NCBI RefSeq assembly: GCF_003259225.1 | Contig: NZ_QHJF01000002.1 | Location: 101,788-165,787, forward strand | Reading direction: 5' to 3' | Source of the DNA: Marinomonas arctica | GTDB lineage: Bacteria > Pseudomonadota > Gammaproteobacteria > Pseudomonadales > Marinomonadaceae | DNA length: 64,000 nucleotides | Part shown: piece by piece, positions 1 through 9,595 of the stretch | Numbering within the stretch: the first letter of the stretch is position 1 | Layout of the letters: every line of letters starts with the position of its first letter | Notes under the pieces: model-generated | Databases searched by the model: none | What the model was told of the DNA's origin: nothing | Seen by the model: the letters and a program-made list of their open reading frames with translations, nothing else | Position numbers and translations under genes: made by a program

Positions 1-747
1 TGGATCGATACGACGGTCATTTGTTTTAACGGCAATTTTTGCACGCAATCCAGGATCTCGTGCGGCACCACGGATTTCAATAACTTCTTCTGCAATCTCT
101 GGCACTTCAAGACGAAATAGCTCGATCATGAAAGCGGGGGCATTACGAGAAAGGATTAATTGCGATCCACGATTATCTTCACGAATTTCAAGTAACAACG
201 CACGAATTCGATCATTCATTCTGAAACTTTCACGAGCGATAAGCTGATCTTTCGGCAAGGACGCTTCTGCATTCTCACCTAAATCAATGATCAGGCTATC
301 ACGGGTGACTTTTTTCACTTGCCCATGAACAAGCTTGCCTACTTTTTCGGTATACAGCGCAACCATTTTCGCGCGCTCGGCTTCACGTACTTTTTGCACA
401 ATAACTTGTTTTGCTGTTTGCGCGGCAATACGGCCAAATGCTTCAGACTCGACTTCTTCTTCGTATATTTCACCGATACCCAAGCCAAGATTTTGCTCTT
501 CAGAATCGTCTATTGTCAGCTCTGAAGCTGGCGCAGAATATTCTTCATCGGCAACAATGTGCCACTGACGGTACGTTTTATAATCACCTGTACGCTGATC
601 AATGGAAACACGAATTAGTGCGTCTTCTTCAAAACGACGCTTGGCAGCACTTGCTAAAGCAATTTCAACGGCTTCGAAAATAACTTGTTTCGGAACATCT
701 TTCTCGTTGGAAACGGCTTCCACTACCAAAAGAATTTCTTTGCTCAT
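1..747 (-). CDS. nusA: NusA, transcription termination/antitermination factor (3' end missing)
   Basis: NusA binds RNA polymerase and nascent RNA and modulates pausing, termination and antitermination. The 249 codons present begin MSKEILLVVEAVSNEK and include the N-terminal polymerase-binding domain, then an S1 domain (around residues 135-200, with KVGKLVHGQVKKVTRDSLIIDLG) and the start of the KH region (PGLRAKIAVKTNDRRIDP). The reading frame stays open to base 1, so the remaining KH and acidic repeat domains lie outside the window. The gene follows rimP with a 27-base gap, the usual rimP-nusA-infB order. Identity is read from sequence; function is family knowledge. Confidence 0.97.
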   Translation of the reverse strand, partial: MSKEILLVVEAVSNEKDVPKQVIFEAVEIALASAAKRRFEEDALIRVSIDQRTGDYKTYRQWHIVADEEYSAPASELTIDDSEEQNLGLGIGEIYEEEVESEAFGRIAAQTAKQVIVQKVREAERAKMVALYTEKVGKLVHGQVKKVTRDSLIIDLGENAEASLPKDQLIARESFRMNDRIRALLLEIREDNRGSQLILSRNAPAFMIELFRLEVPEIAEEVIEIRGAARDPGLRAKIAVKTNDRRIDP

Positions 748-774
748 CCTTTTAGCCTCTCTTCAAGGTTAATT

Positions 775-1236
775 TTAAAATTGTGGAACAACATTTGCCT
801 TATCAATCAATTCGATAGGCAATAGGTATTCTTCTTGATCTACACGAATAACAATATCTTCGCTTTCGATCCCCATTAGTTGCCCTTTAAACTTACGTCG
901 CCCATCAAAAGGCACTCGTAAACGCAAAGAAACAATAGAACCGATATACGCCTGATACTGAGCCAAACTGAATAAAGGCCGATCTAAACCTGGTGACGAT
1001 ACCTCTAGGCTATATTCCCCAGTAATAGGATCTTCAACATCTAAAATGGAACTTACTTGACGACTTACACGGGCACAATCTTCAACATCGATCCCCTTTT
1101 CAGCGTCCGTTTCGATATAAATACGAAGTACGGAATCCTTGCCTAAAGACAAGTACTCCATCCCCCAAAACTCTAACCCCAAACCTTCAACGACTGGTCG
1201 AATAAGTTCTTCTAAAATCGTGTATTTTGCTGACAA
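775..1236 (-). CDS. rimP: RimP, ribosome maturation factor
   Basis: RimP is a cytoplasmic factor for 30S subunit maturation. The chosen start is a TTG at 1236, giving 153 aa, with CGGAGA six bases upstream; the protein then begins MSAKYTILEELIRPVVEGLGLEFWGMEY, matching family length (about 150). An in-frame upstream start at 1290 would add 18 residues (SPFFVSAFYKIGFRRKR) that do not look like RimP. The motif GEYSLEVSSPGLDRPLF is diagnostic. It is co-transcribed with nusA. Its promoter must lie between 1237 and the terminator at 1331-1352, or transcription reads through from secG/tRNA-Leu. Confidence 0.95.
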   Translation of the reverse strand: MSAKYTILEELIRPVVEGLGLEFWGMEYLSLGKDSVLRIYIETDAEKGIDVEDCARVSRQVSSILDVEDPITGEYSLEVSSPGLDRPLFSLAQYQAYIGSIVSLRLRVPFDGRRKFKGQLMGIESEDIVIRVDQEEYLLPIELIDKANVVPQF

Positions 1237-1330
1237 TCGTTTTCTCCGAAAACCAATTTTGTAAAACGCAGAAACAAAAAACGGGCTCAAGGCCCATTTT
1301 CATTAAAACATAGTGCACGGTGCAGATAAC

Positions 1331-1352
1331 AAAAAACCCCATATAGGGGTTC
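1331..1352 (-). terminator. Intrinsic terminator after tRNA-Leu
   Basis: Read on the minus strand this is AACCCC, a five-base loop, GGGGTT, then a run of T. It lies between tRNA-Leu and rimP and would end the secG-tRNA-Leu transcript. The stretch 1353-1567 between it and the tRNA shows no gene; only a weak CCTTC/GAAGG inverted repeat is visible, and no tRNA-fMet of the kind found here in Escherichia coli. Confidence 0.75.
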
Positions 1353-1567
1353 TTAGTACTCTACTCAATGAAGCATTGAAAGAGCATCCTTCCAAATAGA
1401 AGGCTATCAATCCTGACACCAAATACTAAGAACAAACTGCTGCGGATACCTAAATTAGGAAAACCATGAGAAGAACAACTCGTTAAAGTAACTCTAATCT
1501 CAACAAACCAGATTGCTCTGCATCAATATGACGACATCATACACAAAATACGATACCAATTCAATAT

Positions 1568-1653
1568 TGGTGCGGATGGGGGGAATCGAACCCCCACGAG
1601 CGTTGCTCACCACCCCCTCAAGATGGCGCGTCTACCAATTCCGCCACATCCGC
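1568..1653 (-). tRNA. leuU: tRNA-Leu (anticodon GAG)
   Basis: On the minus strand the gene starts GCGGATGTGGCGGAATTGG, has the anticodon loop CTTGAGG (GAG, decoding CUU/CUC), a long variable arm typical of class II tRNA, the T arm GGGGGTTCGATTCCCCC, and ends ATCCGCACCA with an encoded CCA. Acceptor strands GCGGATG and CATCCGC pair perfectly. Its position directly after secG is the same as leuU in Escherichia coli. Confidence 0.97.
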
Positions 1654-1700
1654 AAAACGCTTAACCAAACACTACTAACCAAACATCACAGCCACTAAAA

Positions 1701-2054
1701 TTATTCAGTTACCGGAATATCAGATGTTGTGTTTTTGCTATCACCTAAATCAGGCAGACCAACTGTTTCTTCAACTTGAGGCGCTGAAGGAACAAAATCA
1801 AGTGCACCAGAAACACTTTTTGCTTGCTCACTCGCATAGTAAGCCAAACCAAAACTAGTCAAAAAGAAAATCAATGCAAAAAGCGCTGTCATCTTTCCAA
1901 AAAAACTGCCACCACCTTGACTGCCAAATACAGTCTGGGACGCACCACCACCAAAAGAGGCACCCGCGTCCGCACCTTTACCTTGCTGTAACAAGACCAA
2001 CGCAATAATGACTACTGCCGCCAGTACATGCAAAACTAAAATAAGTGCTTCCAT
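1701..2054 (-). CDS. secG: SecG, preprotein translocase subunit
   Basis: SecG is the small auxiliary subunit of the SecYEG inner-membrane channel. The 117-aa protein has two membrane helices, residues 3-22 (LILVLHVLAAVVIIALVLLQ) and about 50-72 (KMTALFALIFFLTSFGLAYY), separated by the conserved loop QGKGADAGASFGGGASQTVFG. The acidic C-terminal tail is usual for the family. It starts three bases after the tpiA stop and precedes tRNA-Leu, as in many gammaproteobacteria. Confidence 0.97.
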   Translation of the reverse strand: MEALILVLHVLAAVVIIALVLLQQGKGADAGASFGGGASQTVFGSQGGGSFFGKMTALFALIFFLTSFGLAYYASEQAKSVSGALDFVPSAPQVEETVGLPDLGDSKNTTSDIPVTE

Positions 2055-2057
2055 TAA

Positions 2058-2807
2058 TTAACCTGCTGCTTTTACTATTGCTATAAATTCTTTTGCATCA
2101 AGCGATGCACCGCCAACAAGGGCACCATCTACATCAGGCATTTGAAACAAAGCCGAGCTGGTTGATGCCTTAACACTTCCACCATACAAAATCTGCACTT
2201 TCTGAGAAACAGATTCTGACGATTGAGCTAAAAACTCTCTGATTGCTTTATGAACTTCTTGTGCCTGCTCTGCACTGGCTGACAAACCGGTGCCTATTGC
2301 CCACACAGGTTCGTAGGCTATAACCAAGCCTTCGAACGCAGCAATACCAACAACATCAATGACAGCTTGAATTTGTCGTTCACATACTTCAAGCGTCTTG
2401 CCTGCTTCACGTTCTGCCAGCGTCTCTCCGACACATAACATAGGAACCAAGCCAAAATCTAATACTGCCTTTACTTTTGATGCAACTAACGCATCTATCT
2501 CACCATAAAGAGAACGTCTCTCAGAGTGACCAAGTAAAACATACTTAACCCCAAAATCACCCAACATGGAAGCGGATACTTCTCCCGTAAAGGCGCCTTT
2601 TACTTCTTGACTCACATTTTGAGCCGCTAGCACGATAGCACTGCCAGAAATCAAACTCTCAACTTGAGACAAGTAGGGAAAAGATGGTGCAACAACCACT
2701 TCAGAGTTAGAACCTTCCATCTCAAGTAAACCGTTAATCAGTAAGGATATGGACTCTTTTGAGCCATTCATTTTCCAATTACCAGCCACTATCTTTTGAC
2801 GAATCAT
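2058..2807 (-). CDS. tpiA: Triosephosphate isomerase
   Basis: TpiA interconverts dihydroxyacetone phosphate and glyceraldehyde 3-phosphate in glycolysis and gluconeogenesis. At 249 aa it has the expected length. Visible landmarks are the N-terminal GNWKMNG with the substrate lysine, the catalytic histidine in LLGHSERR, the catalytic glutamate in AYEPVWAIGTG with the mobile loop, and the phosphate-binding segments ILYGGSV and ALVGGASL. It lies between glmM (90-base gap) and secG (3-base gap), probably in one transcript running to tRNA-Leu. Confidence 0.98.
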   Translation of the reverse strand: MIRQKIVAGNWKMNGSKESISLLINGLLEMEGSNSEVVVAPSFPYLSQVESLISGSAIVLAAQNVSQEVKGAFTGEVSASMLGDFGVKYVLLGHSERRSLYGEIDALVASKVKAVLDFGLVPMLCVGETLAEREAGKTLEVCERQIQAVIDVVGIAAFEGLVIAYEPVWAIGTGLSASAEQAQEVHKAIREFLAQSSESVSQKVQILYGGSVKASTSSALFQMPDVDGALVGGASLDAKEFIAIVKAAG

Positions 2808-2828
2808 ATTCTAACCCCTAAATTCGAG

Positions 2829-2852
2829 GCGCCCATTCTATGGAATGGGCGC
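2829..2852. repeat. Perfect 10-bp hairpin between glmM and tpiA
   Basis: GCGCCCATTC and GAATGGGCGC form a perfect ten-pair stem with a four-base loop. On the minus strand it follows glmM, but only a weak T run follows on that side, so it may be an attenuating or mRNA-protecting hairpin and not a full terminator. On the plus strand it is followed by a T-rich stretch, but no gene there would use it. Confidence 0.6.
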
Positions 2853-2897
2853 TTTAGTTTCAAGTCATTTATTACTATTCAGCTCATAAATTTTGCT

Positions 2898-4244
2898 TTA
2901 TGAGCTCGCTTTTGCTGAAACAACAGAATTCACTTCCTCGACCAAATAATCAACAAGCTCATCCACTGTTTGGTCGTCTCGACCTTCTACCATGACACGA
3001 ATCAAAGGCTCTGTACCCGAAGCCCGAAGCAACACTCGACCAAGACCATTCAAACGCTCATTAGCGACGGCGATGGCTTTCTGCAAAGCAGGCTCTTCAT
3101 TTGGCACAAAACGCTTAGCGACGCGTATGTTTTTTAATTTTTGTGGAAATTTTACAAGACCGACCAAAAGCTCATCGAGGGACTTACCCTCTTCCACCAT
3201 GGCACGAAGTACTTGAAGGGCCGCAATAATACCGTCACCAGTCGTCGTAATAGAGCGACAAACAATATGCCCAGAAGGCTCACCACCTAACACCCAGCCA
3301 TGCTGCATCAGCTTTTCATTCACATATCGATCTCCCACCGCCGCCCGACTAAAACCAATACCCGTTTCGGAGAACGCCAACTCAAGACCAAAATTACTCA
3401 TCAATGTACCAACAACACCGCCACTAAAACGCCCTGTACGCATTAGATGATTCGCAATGATATAAAGAATATCATCGCCGTCACGAATTTCGCCATGACG
3501 ATCAACCAAAATCAAACGATCGCCATCCCCATCTAGAGCAATACCGATATCAGCCTCTTCTGCCAAGACATTCTTTCGTAGCAATTCAGGTTTTGTTGCC
3601 CCACTAAACTCATTGATATTTAGGCCATCAGGATTGACACCAATAGAGATAACCTCAGCCCCTAGCTCTGAAAACACTCGGGGAGCAACATGGTAAGTGG
3701 CGCCGTCAGCACAATCGACGACAATCTTTAGCCCGCTTAATTGCAAACCGATCGGGAACGTGCCTTTACAGTATTCTATGTAACGCCCAGCCGCATCATC
3801 AATGCGCTTAGCACGCCCGATAAGACTGGACTCCACCACAACCATCGGCTGCTCAAGAAAATACTCAATGCGCTCTTCTATTTCATCAGAAATCTTCCCA
3901 CCTTCTGCTGAAAAAAACTTAATACCATTGTCGGTATACGGATTATGGGAAGCACTGATAACAATCCCAGCGCTGGCGCGAAACGTGCGCGTCAGATAGG
4001 CAATGGCAGGCGTTGGCATAGGCCCCACTAAACGGACATCCGCACCCGCAGCAACAATACCGGACTCAAGCGCTGACTCAAACATGTAACCAGAGATTCG
4101 CGTGTCTTTACCGATTAAGATTTTTTTATCATTTTCTTTAAAAACCTGCCCAGCTGCCCAACCCAGTTTAAGCATAAACTCAGGTGTAATTGGCATAGTT
4201 CCAACTTTGCCACGAATGCCATCTGTTCCAAAATACTTACGCAT
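2898..4244 (-). CDS. glmM: Phosphoglucosamine mutase
   Basis: GlmM converts glucosamine 6-phosphate to glucosamine 1-phosphate for UDP-GlcNAc, and so for peptidoglycan and LPS. The 448-aa protein begins [12 protein letters not shown], with the phosphoserine loop [19 protein letters not shown] near residue 100, the metal loop DGDGDR near 240, and the sugar and phosphate loops GGEPSGH and [12 protein letters not shown]. The start is ATG at 4244, which overlaps the folP TGA by one base; a TTG one codon upstream is also possible. The overlap suggests translational coupling in the folP-glmM pair, a conserved arrangement. Confidence 0.98.
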   Translation of the reverse strand: MRKYFGTDGIRGKVGTMPITPEFMLKLGWAAGQVFKENDKKILIGKDTRISGYMFESALESGIVAAGADVRLVGPMPTPAIAYLTRTFRASAGIVISASHNPYTDNGIKFFSAEGGKISDEIEERIEYFLEQPMVVVESSLIGRAKRIDDAAGRYIEYCKGTFPIGLQLSGLKIVVDCADGATYHVAPRVFSELGAEVISIGVNPDGLNINEFSGATKPELLRKNVLAEEADIGIALDGDGDRLILVDRHGEIRDGDDILYIIANHLMRTGRFSGGVVGTLMSNFGLELAFSETGIGFSRAAVGDRYVNEKLMQHGWVLGGEPSGHIVCRSITTTGDGIIAALQVLRAMVEEGKSLDELLVGLVKFPQKLKNIRVAKRFVPNEEPALQKAIAVANERLNGLGRVLLRASGTEPLIRVMVEGRDDQTVDELVDYLVEEVNSVVSAKASS

Positions 4245-5077
4245 CAAATTTCTCTCTCAATACGAGACATTAGTGCCAACATCTCAACATGCGGCCTAAC
4301 ATCATGAACCCTAAATAGACGAGCACCTTTTGAATAGGCAGAGGCATTTGCCCCCATCGTGCCATACAAACGCTCATCAACTGGTAAATTCAACACATCC
4401 CCTATCATGGTTTTTCTCGAAAGACCAATCAGGACCTCAAACCCCATTTCTTTAAACTGAGACGTCCGATTCAGCAAGGATAAATTATGAGACAAGGTTT
4501 TTCCAAACCCTATACCAGGGTCCAAAATAAGCCGAGAACGATCAATCCCCACACGCTCACACTCTACCACTCTGGACAATAGATATTGCATCACGTCATC
4601 TACGACCGAACCATAATCCGGTTGCTGCTGCATGGTTTGCGGCACCCCTTTCATGTGCATCAAACAAACAGGCAAGACCGTTTCAGCAACAGCTTGCAAG
4701 GCACCATCACGCTCAAGGGCACGAACATCATTAATCAGACCTGCCCCTAAGCGGGCGGCCTCTCGAATCACTTGAGTGGTACTGGTATCAACAGAGACTA
4801 TGATATCAAAGCGTTTCTTTATCGCCTCTATAACAGGTAAGACACGATCCATTTCTTGCTGGATACTGACGGGAACAGCACCGGGGCGAGTTGACTCACC
4901 ACCGACATCGATAATACTAGCACCTTCGACAATCATTTTTTCAGATTGACGCAGAGCCGCATCAAGGGAATGAAAGACACCGCCATCCGAAAAAGAATCT
5001 GGTGTCACATTTAAGATCCCCATTACATGAGGAAGGGACAAGTCTAACGACTTGTCCCCGAACGACATTAACGACAT
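4244..5077 (-). CDS. folP: Dihydropteroate synthase
   Basis: FolP condenses 6-hydroxymethyl-dihydropterin pyrophosphate with p-aminobenzoate, the sulfonamide-sensitive step of folate synthesis. At 277 aa it shows the pterin-binding signature [14 protein letters not shown] near residue 20, [11 protein letters not shown] near 58, [11 protein letters not shown], and the C-terminal [10 protein letters not shown]. It sits between ftsH (34-base gap) and glmM (one-base overlap), the usual ftsH-folP-glmM order. Confidence 0.97.
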   Translation of the reverse strand: MSLMSFGDKSLDLSLPHVMGILNVTPDSFSDGGVFHSLDAALRQSEKMIVEGASIIDVGGESTRPGAVPVSIQQEMDRVLPVIEAIKKRFDIIVSVDTSTTQVIREAARLGAGLINDVRALERDGALQAVAETVLPVCLMHMKGVPQTMQQQPDYGSVVDDVMQYLLSRVVECERVGIDRSRLILDPGIGFGKTLSHNLSLLNRTSQFKEMGFEVLIGLSRKTMIGDVLNLPVDERLYGTMGANASAYSKGARLFRVHDVRPHVEMLALMSRIEREI

Positions 5078-5111
5078 GAAAAATCCATATCAGCAGATTA
5101 ACAAGGAAAAA

Positions 5112-7085
5112 TCACTCACCCGTAGGTTTAGGAGATACTGTCCCAGTAGAATCATCAAGATTGGACGATTCTTCTTCAGAAGACTCAGTAACGCCATCCT
5201 CTTTCACCGCTTTTGCGTCATCACCTTTTGGCGAATTCGCACTAGGGTCTGACCAACCCTCAGGGGCAGAAGGCTTATTACCGTCCATAATTTCTTTAAT
5301 CTGCTTCGCATCAATGGTTTCATATTGCATCAAGGCTTCCGCCATAACATCTAGCTTAGCGCGGTTCTCTTCTAATATCTGCGTCGCCTTTGCATAGCAA
5401 CGAGTAATAATATCTTGAACCTCAGCATCAATGATCTTACCCGTTTCCGGTGAGAAGTAATTTGCCTTGCTGCCTGTAGGGCCCGTGATATAACTACCAC
5501 TATTATCGTCTTCTTCGTAAGCAAATGGGCCTAATTTTTCAGACAAGCCCCATTTAGTCACCATGTTACGAGCTATACTAGTGGCTCGTTCAATATCATT
5601 TGAGGCACCTGTAGAGACGCCATCAAAACCATGGATCATCTCTTCTGCTATACGACCACCATACAAACTGCAAACCTGACTTTCAAGACCACGTTTACTG
5701 ATACTGTATTTGTCTTCTTCTGGCAAATACATAGTGACACCAAGTGCACGACCACGAGGAATAATAGACACTTTGTATACTGGATCATGTTCTGGCATTA
5801 GATAACCAATAATAGTATGACCCGCTTCATGATATGCCGTGTTCAGTTTTTCTTTGTCACTCATCACCATGGTTTTGCGCTCTGCGCCCATGAGGATTTT
5901 GTCTTTCGCAAGCTCAAGTTGTTCCATGTTCACTAAGCGACGATTAGAACGAGCCGCAAACAACGCTGCCTCGTTAACCAAGTTCGCTAAGTCAGCACCA
6001 GAGAAACCAGGCGTACCACGAGCGATGTTTTTTGGCTCAACATCGTCATCACAAGGCACTTTACGCAAATGCACTTTCAAAATCTGCTCACGACCACGAA
6101 TATCAGGCAAGCCCACTTGCACTTGACGATCGAAACGACCTGGACGCAATAAAGCAGGGTCTAATACGTCAGGACGGTTTGTTGCCGCAATAACAATAAT
6201 GCCTTCATTACCTTCAAAGCCATCCATTTCAACCAATAGCTGGTTTAACGTTTGCTCACGCTCATCGTTACCGCCGCCCATGCCGGAACCACGATTACGG
6301 CCAACCGCATCAATCTCGTCGATAAAGATAATGCATGGCGCATGCTTTTTAGCTTGCTCAAACATGTCACGAACACGAGACGCACCGACACCAACAAACA
6401 TTTCAACGAAATCAGAGCCTGAAATAGTGAAGAAAGGTACTTTGGCTTCACCAGCAATTGCCTTAGCAAGCAAAGTCTTACCTGTTCCTGGAGGTCCACA
6501 CATCAGGATACCACGAGGAATTTTTCCGCCTAGGCGCTGAAATTTGCTTGGCTCACGCAAGAAATCAACAAGCTCTTCGGTGTCCTCTTTCGCTTCATCG
6601 CAACCTGCGACATCAGCAAAAGTGGTCTTAATTTGATCTTCTGGTAAAAGGCGTGCTTTGGATTTACCAAAAGACATAGGGCCGCCCTTGCCACCAGCGC
6701 CACCTTGCATCTGACGCATGAAGAACATAAAAATCGCAAGTATAAGAAGGATTGGGAAACTGGCCACCAATAATTGAGTCCAAATGCTTTGTTGCTCAGG
6801 CATGCGCCCCTCAACAACCACATTATTGCTCAATAAATCGTCCATTATCTTTGGATCCGCTGCCGCAGGACGCACGGTATCAAAAGTATCACCGCTCGTT
6901 CGGCTGCCGCTAATGGTATAGCCATCCACCACTACTTTTGCTATACGACCATCTTGCACTTCTTTTACGAATTCGGAATAAGAAATCCGGTTCGTATCGG
7001 CCGTTGTATTAAAATTGTTAAACACAGTTAGCAGTACAGCAGCTATCACTAACCATAACAGTATATTTTTCAGCATATCGTTCAA
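5112..7085 (-). CDS. ftsH: FtsH, membrane AAA+ zinc metalloprotease
   Basis: FtsH degrades misassembled membrane proteins and short-lived regulators such as LpxC and sigma-32 homologues. Two membrane helices (about 8-25 and 105-125) flank a periplasmic segment. The AAA domain has Walker A GPPGTGKT, Walker [10 protein letters not shown] and a second region of homology ending RPGRFDRQV. The zinc site is HEAGH with a downstream acidic ligand. A TTG at 7085 (657 aa) is preferred because AAGAGG lies seven bases upstream; GTG at 7091 and ATG at 7076 are alternatives. The extended Ser/Glu-rich C-terminus is longer than in Escherichia coli (644 aa). Confidence 0.97.
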   Translation of the reverse strand: MNDMLKNILLWLVIAAVLLTVFNNFNTTADTNRISYSEFVKEVQDGRIAKVVVDGYTISGSRTSGDTFDTVRPAAADPKIMDDLLSNNVVVEGRMPEQQSIWTQLLVASFPILLILAIFMFFMRQMQGGAGGKGGPMSFGKSKARLLPEDQIKTTFADVAGCDEAKEDTEELVDFLREPSKFQRLGGKIPRGILMCGPPGTGKTLLAKAIAGEAKVPFFTISGSDFVEMFVGVGASRVRDMFEQAKKHAPCIIFIDEIDAVGRNRGSGMGGGNDEREQTLNQLLVEMDGFEGNEGIIVIAATNRPDVLDPALLRPGRFDRQVQVGLPDIRGREQILKVHLRKVPCDDDVEPKNIARGTPGFSGADLANLVNEAALFAARSNRRLVNMEQLELAKDKILMGAERKTMVMSDKEKLNTAYHEAGHTIIGYLMPEHDPVYKVSIIPRGRALGVTMYLPEEDKYSISKRGLESQVCSLYGGRIAEEMIHGFDGVSTGASNDIERATSIARNMVTKWGLSEKLGPFAYEEDDNSGSYITGPTGSKANYFSPETGKIIDAEVQDIITRCYAKATQILEENRAKLDVMAEALMQYETIDAKQIKEIMDGNKPSAPEGWSDPSANSPKGDDAKAVKEDGVTESSEEESSNLDDSTGTVSPKPTGE

Positions 7086-7145
7086 GAGCACACCTCTTAA
7101 AGGTTATTTTTAATATCTCTGGTAATGATACCAGAACATATCCCA

Positions 7146-7766
7146 TTAACCCTTATATTGTCTTCCTAATAAGTAAACTTCGCGACTTCTTGCTCGCGAG
7201 GCATCCGGCTTACGTGTTACAACAGAATCAAATTGAGCCCGCATGGCTTTGAGGTATTCTTCAAACCCCTCCCCCTGAAACACCTTCACTAGAAAATTTC
7301 CGCCCGGACGCAGCACTTGAGATGCCATATCCAAAGCAAGTTCTACAAGATACATAGCTTGTGGCTGATCAGTAGAACTGTTCCCACTCATATTGGGGGC
7401 CATATCGGAAATTACAAGATCTGCTTTTTCATCTCCGATCTCCCTTAAAATCGCTTCGTATACTTCCTGTTCAGTAAAATCCCCCTGAACAAAACGCACA
7501 CCCGGCAAAGGCGCCATTTCCAATATATCCGAAGCAACAACCGTTCCCTTATCTCCTACCAATTTCGCCGCCACCTGAGACCAGCCACCTGGCGCTGCAC
7601 CTAAGTCAACGACACGCATCGTGGGTCGAAACAACTTATCCTTATCGTTTATTTCGATGAGTTTATAACTGGCTCTGGAGCGATAACCATCTTGTTGCGA
7701 TTTTTTGACATACGGATCGTCAAAATGTTCCTTCATCCAATTATTACTACTTTTTGATCTTGCCAC
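7146..7766 (-). CDS. rlmE: 23S rRNA (uridine2552-2'-O)-methyltransferase
   Basis: RlmE (RrmJ/FtsJ) methylates U2552 in the A loop of 23S rRNA in late 50S assembly, using SAM. The 206-aa protein carries the SAM motif [13 protein letters not shown] (about residues 52-64) and the K-D-K-E tetrad: K in SYKLIEI, D in ISDMAPN, K in LVKVFQG and E in SREVYLLG. It starts with GTG. It precedes ftsH on the same strand (60-base gap) and diverges from yhbY, the standard gammaproteobacterial layout. Confidence 0.97.
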   Translation of the reverse strand: MARSKSSNNWMKEHFDDPYVKKSQQDGYRSRASYKLIEINDKDKLFRPTMRVVDLGAAPGGWSQVAAKLVGDKGTVVASDILEMAPLPGVRFVQGDFTEQEVYEAILREIGDEKADLVISDMAPNMSGNSSTDQPQAMYLVELALDMASQVLRPGGNFLVKVFQGEGFEEYLKAMRAQFDSVVTRKPDASRARSREVYLLGRQYKG

Positions 7767-7849
7767 GTTTTCATCATACCTAAATCAGTCAATATTCCGC
7801 TATAATATCGCTTAACCTCTTCAGCCTCCAATAAAGAGGATCAACTAAT

Positions 7850-7921
7850 ATGAGAAAATTTTACTATGAGTCTTACAAACGCCCAAAAAAAGCAATATCG
7901 CCTAATCGGACACGCACTTAA
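7850..7921 (+). other. Possible 23-codon upstream ORF overlapping the yhbY start
   Basis: AAAGAGGA, nine bases upstream of an ATG at 7850, is a better ribosome-binding site than anything in front of yhbY itself. The frame would encode a 23-residue basic peptide (MRKFYYESYKRPKKAIS and six more) ending inside yhbY in another frame. Ribosomes reaching its stop at 7919-7921 would have crossed the yhbY start. It may be a translational control element or simply a stray ATG. Confidence 0.25.
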
Positions 7922-8168
7922 TCCAGTGGTTATGATTGCGGGCAACGGCCTAACTGAGTCCGTTCTTACTGAAATCGATCGCGCCCTTGAAGATCACGAA
8001 TTGATTAAAATACGCATTAGCATCACAGATCGTGAAGTACGCACGGCTCTGATTGAAGAAATCAACAAAATAATGAAGTCTGAAACCGTACAAACAATTG
8101 GCAAAGTAGCACTTTTTTACCGTGCTGCACTAAAGCCAAATCCTAAATTGTCAAACTTACTTCGTTAA
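7866..8168 (+). CDS. yhbY: YhbY-family CRM-domain RNA-binding protein
   Basis: YhbY is a single-domain CRM protein associated with pre-50S ribosomal particles. The 100 aa cover the whole domain: LTNAQKKQYRLIGHALNPVVMIAGNGLTESVLTE includes the GxxG loop (GNGL), followed by ALEDHELIKIRI and the C-terminal IGKVALFYRA. The start at 7866 is chosen by alignment with the family; its own Shine-Dalgarno is weak, and a stronger one 16 bases upstream serves a different frame. A TATAAT box at 7801-7806 could be the -10, without a clear -35. It is divergent from rlmE. Confidence 0.95.
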   Translation: MSLTNAQKKQYRLIGHALNPVVMIAGNGLTESVLTEIDRALEDHELIKIRISITDREVRTALIEEINKIMKSETVQTIGKVALFYRAALKPNPKLSNLLR

Positions 8169-8179
8169 TAGACCACGGT

Positions 8180-8216
8180 GAGATAGTCTTTTTTTGCTCA
8201 AAAAACAGACTATCTC
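8180..8216 (+). terminator. Terminator-like hairpin after yhbY
   Basis: GAGATAGTCT and AGACTATCTC pair perfectly over ten bases, and the loop contains T and A runs that extend the pairing. It begins 12 bases after the yhbY stop. No strong T run follows, so termination efficiency is uncertain. It isolates yhbY from the next gene, which has its own promoter. Confidence 0.55.
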
Positions 8217-8243
8217 TAAACTCTTTAAAAAAATGGCCGATAC
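8217..8243 (+). promoter_or_regulatory. Sigma-28 (FliA) type promoter
   Basis: TAAACTCT, exactly 11 bases, then GCCGATAC. The known FliA consensus is TAAAGTTT-N11-GCCGATAA; the -10 matches at seven of eight positions and the -35 keeps the invariant TAAA and final T. It ends 28 bases before the start codon of the next gene. This is a direct sequence match; use by FliA is inferred. Confidence 0.6.
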
Positions 8244-8271
8244 CTTTGACAGTCAACAAAGGAGCTAGACC

Positions 8272-9111
8272 ATGATATTTATAGAGGCACTCAACAGAGC
8301 CAGCACCCAAACCAACGAAAAAAAGTTGATCTCTAGAAACAAATATCGTCCTGTCATCAGCAATAAAGACTCGGTTGATCTCAGTTCTGCGGCTCATCAA
8401 GTCAAAGAAATACACTTAGATAGCCAAACAAAAAAAACACTCACAGCGTCAACCAGCATTTTTGCCAATCTGATTGAGCACGTATTAAGCCACATCATGA
8501 ATTCTACCCTTCACCTGCACTCCCCGGAAGAGCTTAATTTGGACTCAAAAGAGTGGAAGATATTTTTACAAGTCCCGCCACTGAACACAGAAAAAATCAA
8601 TAAAGCAGATGACTACATAACACCAGAAGTCCCGCAAAGACCGCCGGCAAAGCAACTTATCTTCCATATTCCAGTAAAGCCGCTCTATGGCACTCCTGTT
8701 GAAATGACCGTTTTATTATCGCCCCATAACGGATCGCCAGAAACGCCCATTTTTTTTCATACCTTTCCAAAGGAAAGCTGGCTACCTATTTTGCACACAC
8801 CCTATTCACCGGAATTTCTTAACCAGCAAATCACGCACTACCACATACTATTAGACCAAGATGGTGAACAAGATCAATTGTCGTCACTCCATGCACACAT
8901 CAATCAAAGCAAAATCGCTGAAAACAATACCCAATCTGCGATTTTCGGTTTGCGAATTTGGAGGGCAAAAAACCAGGTTTTAACCCCCGCGGTGCTAGGA
9001 GACAGCAAAGTAGGCTTATTATTTGTGGGTCACTACCCTCCCATAGAAGGAAATCCCATTACCGAAGAAGAGCGAGCAAGACAGGCCAACAACCTTTATA
9101 CAAAGGCATAA
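8272..9111 (+). CDS. Unknown 279-aa protein, possibly motility-linked
   Basis: I do not recognise this protein. AAAGGAG seven bases upstream of the ATG gives a firm start. It has no signal peptide or membrane helix. The N-terminal 70 residues are polar (NEKKLISRNKYRPVISNKDSVDL). A middle segment (about 110-135) is proline-rich (PEVPQRPPAKQ), followed by a beta-rich part LIFHIPVKPLYGTPVEMTVLLS, and the C-terminus has FGLRIWRAKNQVLTPAVLGDSKVGLLFVGHYPP. A FliA-like promoter stands directly in front and a terminator directly behind, so it is a one-gene unit that may be expressed with late flagellar genes. No flagellar gene is in the window. Confidence 0.8.
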   Translation: MIFIEALNRASTQTNEKKLISRNKYRPVISNKDSVDLSSAAHQVKEIHLDSQTKKTLTASTSIFANLIEHVLSHIMNSTLHLHSPEELNLDSKEWKIFLQVPPLNTEKINKADDYITPEVPQRPPAKQLIFHIPVKPLYGTPVEMTVLLSPHNGSPETPIFFHTFPKESWLPILHTPYSPEFLNQQITHYHILLDQDGEQDQLSSLHAHINQSKIAENNTQSAIFGLRIWRAKNQVLTPAVLGDSKVGLLFVGHYPPIEGNPITEEERARQANNLYTKA

Positions 9112-9114
9112 AAA

Positions 9115-9148
9115 AACCCTTCGCATCTGCATACGAAGGGTTATTTCT
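9115..9148. terminator. Bidirectional intrinsic terminator
   Basis: AACCCTTCG and CGAAGGGTT form a nine-pair stem around a ten-base loop, with A runs on the left and T-rich sequence on the right. It lies between the convergent unknown gene (ending 9111) and erpA (ending 9178) and can serve both. Confidence 0.8.
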
Positions 9149-9177
9149 AAAGACGTCACAGACAAGCAACTAAAAGA

Positions 9178-9525
9178 CTAAATACTAAAACTCGCACCAC
9201 AACCACAGGTAGACGTCGCGTTAGGGTTTTGCACGACAAAACGCGAGCCTTCTAAATTCTCTTTGTAGTCTACTTCTGACCCAACAAGATATTGAAAACT
9301 CAACGGATCAACCACCAAGGTCACACCGTTACGCTTTACTTCTGTATCGTCTTCTTGATGCTCTTCATCAAACGTAAAACCATACTGAAAGCCAGAACAA
9401 CCACCCCCTGTCACATAAACACGTAACATGAGCCGATCATTCTCTTCTTCTTCGATCAAAGATTGCAGCTTTGCAGCCGCTGCGTCTGTAAATTCGATAG
9501 GATCAATCGATTCAACCATGCTCAT
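9178..9525 (-). CDS. erpA: ErpA, A-type iron-sulfur cluster carrier
   Basis: ErpA delivers Fe-S clusters to targets such as isoprenoid-synthesis enzymes IspG/IspH and respiratory proteins. The 115-aa protein keeps the three cluster cysteines: one in [11 protein letters not shown] and two in the C-terminal [25 protein letters not shown] and [33 protein letters not shown] are very close to Escherichia coli ErpA, which separates it from IscA and SufA. It is 70 bases downstream of the prfC... gene order side, on the same strand, with no isc or suf genes near. Confidence 0.96.
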   Translation of the reverse strand: MSMVESIDPIEFTDAAAAKLQSLIEEEENDRLMLRVYVTGGGCSGFQYGFTFDEEHQEDDTEVKRNGVTLVVDPLSFQYLVGSEVDYKENLEGSRFVVQNPNATSTCGCGASFSI

Positions 9526-9595
9526 TTTGACACCACTATAACAATTACCGATGATCAGATTATCCGCTTAACCTAGTAATTTAGTCAAGTATTGA

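Noticed and set aside
1513..1698. Open frame of 61 codons on the plus strand
   Set aside because: It is the antisense of tRNA-Leu; the GGIEPPRALLTTPSRW-like sequence is a known artefact.
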